Assembly (NCBI GenBank): GCA_032718475.1
Contig: JAUCBJ010005609.1
Coordinates: 22,055-86,054 of the forward strand
Length of the DNA stretch: 64,000 nt
From: Nemertoderma westbladi
Taxonomy: Eukaryota; Xenacoelomorpha; Nemertodermatida; Nemertodermatidae
Direction: 5' to 3'
The translations under genes were made by a program, and so were the position numbers. This document shows positions 42,301-51,829 of the stretch, one piece after another (position 1 is the stretch's first letter; every line of letters begins with the position of its first letter). The notes under the pieces are model-generated. The model made no database searches and had not been told where the DNA came from. It saw nothing but the letters and a program-made list of their open reading frames with translations.

Positions 42301-42860
42301 AGGAAACAGGAGGGGAACTGGACGTAAATCATCCCATCTTGGCGAATTAATATCTCGTCTCAATGTTCAAATGATAAGGAAATTATAAGGTTACAGTGGC
42401 ACGTTATCCTAACGAAAACAATAAGCGAACAAAGTCATTAGCGTCGGTTACAGTTTTATTTTTGTGACACAGTAAGTCTGTAGAGTGTAGATGGTTGTAT
42501 GACTTGCTTGACTTGTATATTTTATTGCTGGAACAATTTGTTTCAGTATTCATCAGTCGGTGTAACCCAATTTTTCCTAGTTTACAAAGATCGGTAGCTT
42601 CTTATTTAAATATCCATTTGATAAATTCACAAACGCACGCAATTTCATTTAATTATGTAAATGTTTTTGTGTTGCAGGAGCCATCGGTTTTCTACAAATG
42701 TAAAAATGTGTTGAAGTCACTTATACCCACAAAACTTCAACCTTTAATGAAAACATGTCAGAAGGGTGAATTCTATAATGTAAAAGCACGATTGTGTATC
42801 AAATACTCAGACTGTCACATCCTTGGAAACAAATTCCCCGAGTGCAGTGATTATTATTAG
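27112..42860 (+). CDS. Three-exon gene for a secreted four-module cysteine-rich protein (194 aa)
   Basis: Joining 27,112-27,319, 28,676-28,869 and 42,678-42,860 gives 194 residues. Both introns are GT-AG, in phases 1 and 0. Residues 1-23 are a hydrophobic signal peptide. The mature part has 16 cysteines in four copies of C-x12-C-x5-C-x8/9-C: C26/39/45/54, C67/80/86/96, C113/126/132/142 and C161/174/180/190. An aromatic-Tyr pair recurs about six residues after the first Cys. The x12 spacing in module 2 is only produced by the proposed splice, which supports it. No membrane segment is seen, so it is probably secreted and disulfide-bonded. The spacing faintly recalls TNF-receptor-like cysteine modules, but I do not recognise the family. 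Intron 2 (13.8 kb) is filled with mobile elements. Confidence 0.75.
28676..28869 (+). CDS. Exon 2: rest of module 2 and most of module 3
   Basis: The acceptor is TTATTTCTTATAG (AG at 28,674-28,675) and the donor GTAAGC at 28,870. The exon supplies two bases to complete an Asp codon and ends on a codon boundary after CLE. Confidence 0.75.
29034..29255 (+). repeat. ~200-bp flanking repeat R1 (left side of copy A)
   Basis: The block from CTTCGATTTCACTC through CAGCGTTTC, GATGCTATTCTAC-like and AACAATAAAAAAACTTGGTT is also found, more diverged, at the right side of the same unit. Confidence 0.7.
30096..30113 (+). repeat. G18 homopolymer (copy A)
   Basis: Eighteen G; the aligned tract in copy B (35,510-35,526) has 17. 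Confidence 0.95.
30690..32407 (+). pseudogene. LINE reverse transcriptase relic in copy A
   Basis: The blocks NNKASGLDEIPVEVWKTG, IWTKGQLKPLPKKGDL and NYRGICLLVVAAKIYNKM are the RT fingers and palm. The later frame (31,604-32,407) carries FADGIALLS, where the catalytic ADD has become ADG. After it come YLGSWIESS, ETWILTKSLEQRIDGCYTRL, RLRFSGHCWRSKDE and the usual LINE C-terminal block. Stops and frameshifts split it, and no endonuclease is visible upstream, so it is a 5'-truncated, inactive copy. Confidence 0.85.
32484..33191 (+). mobile_element. 708-bp MITE with 28-bp TIRs and TA target duplication
   Basis: The left end is CAGTACAGGCCACCAGAAAA..., and the right end is its reverse complement with about one mismatch in 28. 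TA flanks both ends (32,482-32,483 and 33,192-33,193). The corresponding place in copy B (near 37,980) reads CATTGTATTTGC with a single TA, an empty site. The TA duplication suggests Tc1/mariner/pogo-type mobilisation. There is no transposase inside. A partial second copy is at 43,410. Confidence 0.85.
33424..33610 (+). repeat. ~200-bp flanking repeat R2 (right side of copy A)
   Basis: It shares CCAGCGTTTCCAAATTG, TTGGTTTTGGCTAT, AAGATGCTATTCTAC and CTTGGTTGCGCTTAAAACC with R1 in the same orientation. R2 resembles R4 more than R1. Confidence 0.7.
34062..34082 (+). repeat. C21 homopolymer (copy A)
   Basis: Twenty-one C; the aligned tract in copy B (38,814-38,831) has 18. Confidence 0.95.
34455..34672 (+). 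repeat. ~200-bp flanking repeat R3 (left side of copy B)
   Basis: It is nearly identical to R1. Confidence 0.7.
35510..35526 (+). repeat. G17 homopolymer (copy B)
   Basis: Seventeen G, aligned to the G18 of copy A. Confidence 0.95.
36110..37921 (+). pseudogene. LINE reverse transcriptase relic in copy B
   Basis: It is better preserved than copy A: one frame runs 36,158-36,856, from a segment before the RT to QNGFRPSRSTIAQILALRR. It is followed in another frame by TFVDFKKAFDSIHRGK, a stop, then LLYCDTEAQVLSPDG and GVLQGDTLAPLLFVIVLDY. After a further shift comes FVDDIALLS (catalytic Asp pair kept) to the end at 37,921. The stop after KCLKS and the last frameshift are shared with copy A. The product would be an RT without a visible endonuclease. 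Confidence 0.85.
38163..38360 (+). repeat. ~200-bp flanking repeat R4 (right side of copy B)
   Basis: It is nearly identical to R2. Confidence 0.7.
38814..38831 (+). repeat. C18 homopolymer (copy B)
   Basis: Eighteen C, aligned to the C21 of copy A. Confidence 0.95.
39162..40400. other. Intronic stretch with degenerate ~110-bp tandem repeat
   Basis: Between about 39,420 and 39,830 a block of type CTCGTTGCGCTCATCCT, followed by GGTCA and AATATATAGC, recurs four times (near 39,443, 39,549, 39,693 and 39,815). It is diverged. The rest shows nothing recognisable. Confidence 0.6.
40404..40560 (+). repeat. Diverged direct repeat flanking the foldback element (left)
   Basis: It shares the order ATCATCCCA..CGAAT.AATATCTC, AAGGTTACAGTG.CACG.TA and GGTTA.GGTTT.ATTTTT with 42,322-42,475. 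Confidence 0.55.
40908..42092. mobile_element. Foldback element with ~260-320-bp terminal inverted repeats
   Basis: The left arm (about 40,908-41,165) begins TACGGCATATCTAATT and contains CTTCAATATGAATAT, CATCATGCAATATT and GAATCAATATGTTGACATG. The right arm (about 41,765-42,092) contains the reverse complements of these in reverse order and ends near CATATGCTGTA. The arms are diverged and rich in CAATATTG-like motifs. The middle (~600 bp) has no gene. No clear target duplication could be assigned. Confidence 0.75.
42322..42475 (+). repeat. Diverged direct repeat flanking the foldback element (right)
   Basis: It is in the same orientation as 40,404-40,560, about 1.9 kb away. The two may be ends of an older element into which the foldback element inserted. 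Confidence 0.55.
42678..42860 (+). CDS. Exon 3: end of module 3, module 4 and stop
   Basis: The acceptor TTTTTGTGTTGCAG is strong (AG at 42,676-42,677). The frame continues from exon 2 without change, through TCQKGEFYN to ECSDYY and TAG. Confidence 0.75.
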   Translation, partial: EPSVFYKCKNVLKSLIPTKLQPLMKTCQKGEFYNVKARLCIKYSDCHILGNKFPECSDYY

Positions 42861-42913
42861 CAAAGATAAAGAAGATACATCACATTTATTTTACATTTAT
42901 TATTTCACGTGAA

Positions 42914-42919
42914 AATAAA
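42914..42919 (+). terminator. AATAAA polyadenylation signal of the cysteine-rich gene
   Basis: A canonical AATAAA lies 54 nt after the stop codon, supporting exon 3 as terminal. Confidence 0.6.
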
Positions 42920-43405
42920 TATTGTTTAATAATAATATTATACTTTACATATAACCGGTGATCAAAATAATTTGATTCTACTTTGAATTTAAATAACTCC
43001 ATTAGTTTTTGATCAAAACATATGGATAGAGTAGATTTTGAAAGCTGTAGTAGTAGTGTTGTTAATAATCATAGTAACGTACGAATACAATTTTTGTGTA
43101 TGTGATTTTTGTTCATAAATTGGCCAATTTGCCAAAAATTATTGTGAACTTGTTAAACAATTGACGAATTTGATTTGCATTTTGATACCATTTTTTCTGA
43201 AGCAATCACATGCAAGAGGGTCGCAGACTACGACATTTTGTCGGAAAAACTAAACCGATTTAGATTTCATTGATATATTTTTGATGGTGGATCTTCATAT
43301 AAATGAAAGATTGCCGGAAAAATCCTGCCAAAATTCAACATTTTATTGACAAAATTTTAAAATAACTACAGAAGAGTAGTATTATTAATTTTGAGAGCCG
43401 TACAA
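42920..43405. other. Spacer after the cysteine-rich gene
   Basis: AT-rich; no gene or repeat recognised. Confidence 0.4.
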
Positions 43406-43409
43406 TATA

Positions 43410-43718
43410 CAGTACAGACCACCAGAAAACGCAGATTTGTACAAATGTGAACACATTTGATCAAATGTGTACCAGTGTAATGTAATGTTGTTGAACGTGA
43501 CAATTGAACATAGTTGAACGTAATTGAATTGGCAACAACCAACATTTTTCGCCAAAGGATACAATTGAATACTTTTGAAACGCTTAGTAATCTGGAAACT
43601 CTCTGTAGTTTGCCGCGAACTGTCACTCACTGCAGCTTGAAATGCGATACGGATTTTGTTTACCTTTCTAGTGTGCGGTTAATAGTGTCTAGTAGGCCTA
43701 TAGTTGGTGATGTTAAGG
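43410..43718 (-). mobile_element. Partial copy of the CAGTACAG MITE (inverted)
   Basis: It starts CAGTACAGACCACCAGAAAA after a TA and then follows the reverse complement of the right half of the 32,484-33,191 MITE as far as GTTAAGGC. The other half and its TIR are missing. Confidence 0.75.
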
Positions 43719-43840
43719 CTAGAGGCGATATGGAGTGGCTAGAGGCGATACCGGGGTGGCTAGTGGCGATCTGGGGGAGGGATCGGATTATCGGTATTGG
43801 ATATTGGATCGGTATTGGATTAACGGTATTGGATTAAGCT
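43719..43840 (+). repeat. Short GGCTAGAGGCGATA and GGTATTGGATT repeats
   Basis: Three imperfect copies of a GGCTAG-GGCGAT unit are followed by four of GG.TATTGGAT, directly after the MITE fragment ends. Confidence 0.6.
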
Positions 43841-45548
43841 GTGGGCCAACAGTAAGGAACGACAATGTTATTTATTAACTTATCTAACCCGAACAATTTA
43901 ATTGTGGAATCTGTTATACGCCAAAATTATGGTTCTGTGAATATTTAAATCGGTAAACAATAACTGATGTATCATCTTATTGGTTTTTTAATTTCTTTTT
44001 GTGAAAATATATTTAATAGAATTAAATTCCGAGGAAGTTTACTTTAAATGCCATTTCTACATCATTACGTATTTCTGGTAGTTAAGTCAAAGCGAAAGTA
44101 GTTTGCGGTAGCTACATTATCTCTTACACGGGGATGGGGGGTGGGGGGGGGGGGGGGGGGGTGGCGATGTATAAATTGAGTCACAAAATTCAGACTTTCA
44201 GTTTCAATAACTATCCCTAATGAGAATTGTGAAAGCCAACGGTTTCAGATTTGTAAACTCCGTTTAATTTTCTGCTTGCAGCAGACACGTTCGGTTCATG
44301 CGACCCATTCGCACAACACATGATAATCGGTTAGGTCAGAGACTACGTACTGTATAATAAATTATTTCTTGGCGAGCCTAGAATATGTTCATTTTGTAAT
44401 ATTCAACTTCTTAAAAAATACGGTACGAATTTATGAAACGGTTGCCGTTGGTATAAATGAGATGCTGGTGCCCGTTGATGGTAATATCATTAAAAATTAA
44501 TAATATCTAGCTCTTGATTGGCCGAAATTTTAAAATATTTATTCTCATAATCATATATATACAGGCATATGTGTATAGTGTACAAAACAAATATTAATAG
44601 ATATTAATCCCCCAAAAAATACCACGCCCCATTTTAATATATCACCCCCCAAACAAAACCCTTTTAGAAATCTTTGATTGCTACATGCGGTGAAGCGGTT
44701 GTGGTTGGGTAACTGGATGGAACAAAAGTGCACCAGAAAAATAATTATTGTAAAAAATAATTATTATAAAATAATTATTGTACACTAACTGGTTAATAAA
44801 GATTAAAGATAGATAATCCACCTCAGGTTCGTAAAGAATGGAAACGTTTGTTCGAAGTTGTAGGTTTTAAATTGTAATGGTAAATGGAAATTTTTAAATG
44901 TGACCAAGCTGATACAAACGTACATTTGCGTTTTTTTATCTTGGAATATAAATGGACTTGGTAGAAAACTTGAGAAGGAATCAGTCAGGGATTTAATACG
45001 GAAATTTGATGTTGTTTCCCGCTTTAATTAATATAACACAACCAGCTAAAAAGACCCTTAATACTTAATTTTATTTTGATCATCCACACACTATGTTACA
45101 GCTGGTGGGCACTAGTATAGTATCTATGCCCCAAGTTAAAACAAACATGATTAATTATATTAATGATTATCGGTTTTTATCATTAGGTTTTTTGTTCTAG
45201 AACAAATATTTGACCCTCTGACTGTAAGATAGTAGCCAGTAATTTTGATTTTGTGTTAGCTAGTGCTTTATATTAGCTAGTGAAAAAAACATTATTGAAA
45301 GATAAAAAAAATATTTGACCAACTTTTTCTTGTGAAAATGTCATTTATTATGACGTTTTTGTTCTAGAACAAATATTTGGCCATCTGAAAAAAAGATGGT
45401 AGCTCGTAATTTTAATTTTAATTTTGTGTTAACTAATATATTTTATTAGCTAGTAAAAAAATTAAAAATGTAATTTAATCCTCAAATATATTTGTCAATA
45501 AGGATAAGAAATAAGAAATAAGCATTAGAATAAGAAATAAGTTATTCT
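43841..45548. other. AT-rich stretch with a G19 tract
   Basis: G19 lies at 44,143-44,161. Near 45,190-45,440, TTGTTCTAGAACAAATATTTG is found twice about 165 bp apart, each followed by a diverged GATGGTAGC and TTTATTAGCTAGT block, a small tandem duplication. No gene is evident. Confidence 0.5.
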
Positions 45549-45551
45549 TTA

Positions 45552-46053
45552 GGCCCCCCTCACACGGAGCAATTTGTTTCTGAAACTTGTTGCTGGACCC
45601 CTCACACACAGAAACTTGTTGCTGCAACTTGTTTCCGAAACTTGTTTCTGTGTGTGAGGAGTCCAGCAACAAGTTGCTGCAACTTGTTTCCGCAACTTAT
45701 TTCTGTGTGTGAGGGGTCCAGCAACAAGTTGCTGGAAGTTATATTCCCAGCAACTTTTTTAAAAACCTTTTTTACATCCAATTTTTATATTATAGCTAAT
45801 ATTCGATAAATTGAGTGATTTGACATTATATATATATATGACTGGACATGTTAGCTATTTGTTTTGAAATAATTGTTATTTTCTTGAGCAACAAGTTTCT
45901 GTGTGTGAGGGGGTCCAGCAACAAGTTGCTGAAACAAGTTTCGGAAACAAGTTGCAGAAACAAGTTGCAGCAACTTGTTTCTGTGTGTGAGGGGGTCCAG
46001 CAACAAGTTTCAGAAACAAGTTGCAGAAACAATTTGCTCCGTGTGAGGGGGCC
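45552..46053. mobile_element. 502-bp Harbinger-like MITE, TTA target duplication
   Basis: The ends are GGCCCCCCTCACACGGAGCAA and the reverse complement with one C fewer, flanked by TTA at 45,549-45,551 and 46,054-46,056. A 3-bp TTA duplication with GG-starting inverted ends fits PIF/Harbinger. The inside is built from repeated GCAACAAGTTGC-type palindromes and CTGTGTGTGAGGGGTCCAGC blocks in both orientations. There is no transposase. Confidence 0.8.
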
Positions 46054-46056
46054 TTA

Positions 46057-47627
46057 AGTAATTTGAAATTTATATTATTTATGTAACCATAGCAACAAAA
46101 ATATATAATTATATTATAAAATTGATAATACAAAGCCAAACAACATGTCAAAAATATTTTAATACTAAAAAGGAAAACAAGAAAAAAAAAGAAAAAATTA
46201 GGGCATAGACACTCTAAACTAGTGCCCAGCTGGTGAATGCCTACCACTACCACCACTTCATCCGTTCGTTACTTATAACAAATTCGGCTCCAAAGTAGCC
46301 AAACCCGGAAAGAATACAATAATGGCTAAATTTTGTATCATTCGACGCAGAATTTATCGTAGAATAATGTTATAACGTGCCTCCAGTGCCTCACCTTGAT
46401 GAATTTTTTTATATCTCTTTAAATACATGTAAGTCACAAAAGATAATTTTATGAAAAATGAAAATATTTTAGTATTTTCAGTGTTATTTACAGTGTTATT
46501 TTGCAGTAGAGCACATGATTTTTTATTTTAACATACCATTATTATTCATTGTCCTTCAAGAACAGTTGTGGATTGCGTAATTAGTGATTGCCTAAACTTC
46601 CTGTAAGTCTAATGTTCGAATCCGGGTCGTGCCAGTGCGTAACTAGTATACTTACGCACCCAGCGATTGGCACCTGACTTATTTCTAATGCACGGTGTAA
46701 ATATCAAACATAACATCGTCGCTGATCTGGCAGAAAAGACAAGTGAAAAAATGACATTCTGAGATAATCGACTTTTTATTTCTATCTTTTTAAAAAACAT
46801 ATGAATTACGCTGAATTTAGGAACGTATACTAATTAAATAATTCCCCATACGTGCAATACATTATTTCTTTGTAAAAAAATATATTTAGCTAGTTCTGAG
46901 TTTTTTTTTTAATTCCGAATAAAAATAATCTTAGTTTATATAAATCAATTAACTCGTTCTAAATTTTTTTTTACATACAATAAAAATATTAATATATTTA
47001 GTTAAAATCGAGACACACAAATAATATGAATAGATATATCACCAAGAATATACAAAATACTGAATGAACAATATTTAAATTTAAAACTCTCTCTCTCTCT
47101 CTCTCTCTCTCTTGCTTTGCAAAGTCGCAATAGGGCCAGTGTTTGAAAGACTCGCATAAGTTTGTTCTAGAATGTGCAAACTTATTTTTCAAAGCAAATT
47201 CAATTAAAGCAACTCATACTTAATGAGTAAAACAAAAACCAGGTCCATCCCATCAAAAATTAAAGAATTATTAATGTTTTGTTAATATCATAAAATGATT
47301 TGCAATGCCATTTAATAGCATTACCAAAATGCCCTATGGTTACGAGTTAAAAGGCACAAAAATGTCAAATTTTCAAAATTTTCACTTTTTTTAGGTTTTT
47401 TTGGATTTTTGAACAAGATCCTAAATTGATATACGAAATATACCCCATCAAATAATTACAATTCTAACATTTTGTATTCTAAATCGGTCACTCGCACGGC
47501 TTTTTCAAAAAAATGAGTTGATGTATTACATTATGTCAAAGAAGTTGCGTCTTAAAAAGATTACTTGGTTTGAACGAAATTTTGCAAAAACTATTTTTCG
47601 ATCAGTGACTTAGCAATCATGAATTTT
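46057..47627. other. AT-rich stretch without a recognised gene
   Basis: A (CT)13 microsatellite lies at 47,087-47,112. A GTTCGAATCC motif at 46,614 resembles a tRNA B box, but no tRNA can be folded around it with confidence. Confidence 0.5.
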
Positions 47628-47933
47628 TGTGGTGATGATTTATTTTATGTTAAAATAAGAGATCTGGAAATTTTTGTTTACTAATATTGGCAATTTTTTT
47701 TTAATTTTTGCTTTTTTAATTTTGAAAAACTAGCCCTATTGTTACTTGTAATATATATTTATTAATTAGTAAATTATATTACTATTTAAACTTCATAAGT
47801 AATGGTGATGTTTTATTTTATGTTAAAATAAGAGATCTGGAATTTTTTGTTCACTAATATTGGCTATTTTGTTTTTAATTTTGCTTTTTTAATTCCGAAC
47901 AACTAGCCCTATTGTTACTTGTAATATATACTA
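47628..47933 (+). repeat. ~173-bp tandem duplication abutting the 27-bp minisatellite
   Basis: Blocks TTATGTTAAAATAAGAGATC and ACTAGCCCTATTGTTACTTG occur twice, 173 bp apart. The second copy runs straight into the minisatellite. Confidence 0.8.
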
Positions 47934-49180
47934 ACACATATACATAACGTTGTTTAGGAGACACATATACATAACGTTGTTTAGGAGACACATATACATA
48001 ACGTTGTTTAGGAGACATAGATACATAATGTTGTTTAGGAGACACATATACATAACGTTGTTTAGGAGACACATATACATAACGTTGTTTAGGAGACACA
48101 TATACATAACGTTGTTTAGGAGACACATATACAAAACGTTGTTTAGGAGACACATATACATAACGTTGTTTAGGAGACACATAGACATAACGTTGTTTAG
48201 GAGACACATATACATAACGTTGTTTAGGAGACACATATACATAACGTTGTTTAGGAGACACATAGACATAACGTTGTTTAGGAGACACATATACATAACG
48301 TTGTTTAGGAGACATAGATACATAATGTTGTTTAGGAGACACATATACATAACGTTGTTTAGGAGACACATATACATAACGTTGTTTAGGAGACACATAG
48401 ACATAACGTTGTTTAGGAGACACATATACATAACGTTGTTTAGGAGACACATATACATAACGTTGTTTAGGAGACATAGATACATAATGTTGTTTAGGAG
48501 ACACATATACATAACGTTGTTTAGGAGACATAGATACATAATGTTGTTTAGGAGACACATATACATAATGTTGTTTAGGAGACACATATACATAACGTTG
48601 TTTAGGAGACACATATACATAACGTTGTTTAGGAGACACATATACATAACGTTGTTTAGGAGACATAGATACATAATGTTGTTTAGGAGACACATATACA
48701 TAACGTTGTTTAGGAGACATAGATACATAATGTTGTTTAGGAGACACATATACATAACGTTGTTTAGGAGACACATATACATAACGTTGTTTAGGAGACA
48801 CATATACATAACGTTGTTTAGGAGACACATATACATAACGTTGTTTAGGAGACACATAGACATAACGTTGTTTAGGAGACACATATACATAACGTTGTTT
48901 AGGAGACATAGATACATAATGTTGTTTAGGAGACACATATACATAACGTTGTTTAGGAGACACATATACATAACGTTGTTTAGGAGACACATAGACATAA
49001 CGTTGTTTAGGAGACACATATACATAACGTTGTTTAGGTGACACATATACATAACGTTGTTTAGGAGACACATATACATAACGTTGTTTAGGAGACACAT
49101 AGACATAACGTTGTTTAGGAGACACATATACATAACGTTGTTTAGGAGACACATATACGTAACGTTATTTAGGAGACAGA
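47934..49180. repeat. 27-bp minisatellite, about 46 copies
   Basis: The unit contains ACATAACGTTGTTTAGGAG. Because 27 is a multiple of three, frames stay open through the array on both strands (a nine-residue repeat such as SPKQRYVYV on the minus strand), but there is no sign of a real gene. Variants differ at a few fixed positions (CACATATAC, CATAGATAC, CACATAGAC; ACG or ATG). Their order shows higher-order duplication. Confidence 0.95.
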
Positions 49181-51148
49181 CATATGCGTCAGATTATCTT
49201 CTCGTTTTGTATATGGCCTACTGGTAATTTATGTGCCCTGCACTATTTATATAATTGTATATGAAGGGAGGGCTTGGTTTTACCAGCGGCTTTCAATGTC
49301 CTAATATTAATTTGTCCAATAATGTGTGTTATAGACCGTAACCAGTGCCCATCATTTGGGAGTATATGTCATCCAAGGTTTTGTGGACTCTGCAGGAACG
49401 CGATCTAAAGGAGGAGGACCCCTCAGCTTCCATGCAATATAATGAAATCACTTTGTATTACGGGGTTTTTAAATCGGATAATCGGAATTGTGACTGGACA
49501 ACGACAGGATTTTCCATAAATGACGTCACTTAACGTCACGTCATTACGTCAATACTTACAATTTGTCAAATAATATTTCGAATCTCACTATAAAACAGTT
49601 ATAATAAAGCGTACCCGATCGATCCCTTTGCCAGCATGACGTCATGTATGGATTCTTTTGAAACAATGATATTCATCACATAGGATTAGGATCATATTTC
49701 TTACACCCACCCCACATGCATTCTTAGATAAGTTATATTCCGTTGGCAGAGTTTGAAAACGAATCAGTTGTGGTGAATTATGACAGCAATCATTATTATG
49801 ACATTATAATCACTATTAATAGTATTATGCAAACAAATCATTCTGATTGATTAACAATTATTAAATTGCATTTAATTAAAAATATATTCGAAAAAATGAC
49901 GACCGAACGACGATGAGCGATATTCATTATTCTGCCCTCATTGAGTTGGTAGGTTTATAGACGACAGTAGCGAGTGTTTAAATTCCAACGAGTACAAAAC
50001 ACAATACACCAAGGCAGAATATCTGAATTTCGCTCTTTCTGAATTGCCAATTGGAAATGTATGATAGAAAGAAACAAATGTACTTGTTCAGCTGTTCATT
50101 GGAAATTTGAATCATTGCTACACGAAATAGAAGAAAAGGATTATTGTAATATTTCGTTTTATTCCATATCGTAACATCCAATCTTTTAACACCCTATCTC
50201 GTATAATCATGCCTCCCCCCATCTCGTAGCACGTAATGCATTATTGTCAAAAAATTTGCAAAATAAACTTGGTCTCTAATCCGATCTATAGACTCTTGGG
50301 TGTTCACAACGGCATTAGGACATAGAACAGCAGATTGGCAATAATAATATGCTACAAGCTTACAATAATAAATACAAAAGGGTGAGTACAAAACAAATAC
50401 ACAAGACCCAAAAGACTTAAGACCTGTACGAAACACATGTGATAACTTTCGTTTATTGTTTTGGTTCTCCCAACTATGACTATGTAACCTGCTCCTTTAC
50501 TAACCTGATCCTTTAAATGCCAATGAGACCTAACGCTCTTCGGGACCTAACGCTACTTTACCTCTTAGTTTTGTACGTCCTTGGTCTTCGTTTTGTACTG
50601 ACCAAGATACAACAGTAGAAAACCAGCTTTTTCTACCGCGCTGGGGTCAAAAGGGTCTAGATCCCTGTCCTGCTACAACGTTACTAATTTCAGCAACTGT
50701 ATCATAGTCCTATTTGCCTTTAACACTTTGCGTACCAACATCACACGTATTGTCACGACACGTACTCGTGTTCATAATTCATGATAATGCTCATAATGCC
50801 GCCTTTAAATACTGTAATTATAACTTAACCCCCATGGCAGCAAAGTGCCACCTTTACATATATATATAATATTATCCTGATCCCCAGGGTAGCAGTGTTT
50901 CGCCTTTATATAATTATAATATATTAATATATATTATTAATTATAATATAATATAATATATTATAATATATATTACGTAACTAACGGTCAACAGTCAAAT
51001 TATTCATAAACCACAATATTACTTACAAAATAATAAACTATCTTAATTCAATTTAATACGATGCAGAGAGGTTCCAACCACGAAGACTATAACAGTCTAC
51101 AGTACGAAACCAAGACTTCTCCATTTGGCTGAATATATATATATATAC
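49181..51148. other. AT-rich stretch without a recognised gene
   Basis: Short frames (49,345-49,533; 50,194-50,436 minus) have no recognisable features. A palindromic A/T run TATAATATATT lies near 50,910-50,970. Confidence 0.45.
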
Positions 51149-51489
51149 CTTGCCTGTTTTGGCAAGTATGTAAGTATGCCTTGCCTGTTTTGGCAAGTAT
51201 ATAAATATACCTTGCCTGTTTTGGCAAGTATGTAAATACACCTTGCCTGTTTTGGCAAGTATATAAATACACCTTGCCTGTTTTCGCTAGTATATATATA
51301 TACCTTGCCTGTTTTGGCAAGTATGTAAATGTGCCTTGCCTGTTTTGGCAAGTATATAAATACACCTTGCCTGTTTTGGCGAGTATATAAATACACCTTG
51401 CCTGTTTTGGCAAGTATATAAATACACCTTGCCTGTTTTGGCAAGTATTTAAATATGTATTGCCTGTTCTGGTAAGTATTTGAATTTGA
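51149..51489. repeat. 31-bp minisatellite with a hairpin in each unit, 11 copies
   Basis: CTTGCCTGTTTTGGCAAG recurs every 31 bp from 51,149 to 51,459, with an AT-rich 13-bp linker. The 6-bp arms CTTGCC and GGCAAG pair in each unit. One unit (51,273) has a changed right arm, and the last (51,459) is changed in both arms. Confidence 0.95.
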
Positions 51490-51829
51490 TAGAGTATATT
51501 ATAAATATGATGGAAACTTCCTGTAAGTTTCACGTGTAAGACAAATGTTGAATAAATTATAAAACAAAATATTATTTTATGGTCTTTTCCCTGGAGCAAA
51601 GAGTAGTAACGCAGGAGGAGTAAACGAAATGTAATATGTCCTCTACTTAAAGTAATTGAATTGCCGTACTACTGTAATGAGAATTTCAAAGATTTTTGAG
51701 TCAAATTTTAATAATATCTCGAAACAGGAAATGTCTACAAGGTAGGCCTACATCCTAAATTTGCATAGAGGATAAAACAAGCAGGAAACGAGCTGTATCA
51801 ACAAATCAGGCTGATAATATAACAAGTAT

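Noticed and set aside
46560-46650. tRNA-like GTTCGAATCC motif
   Set aside because: No acceptor stem, A box or cloverleaf can be built around it with confidence. At most it is a remnant of a tRNA-derived retroposon.
47875-49152. Open frames of about 360-425 codons on both strands through the 27-bp array
   Set aside because: They exist only because the unit length is a multiple of three. The peptide is a bare nine-residue repeat without gene context.
51149-51489. CRISPR-like array (hairpin repeats of regular spacing)
   Set aside because: The linkers are nearly identical between units, not unique spacers, the host is eukaryotic, and no cas genes are present.
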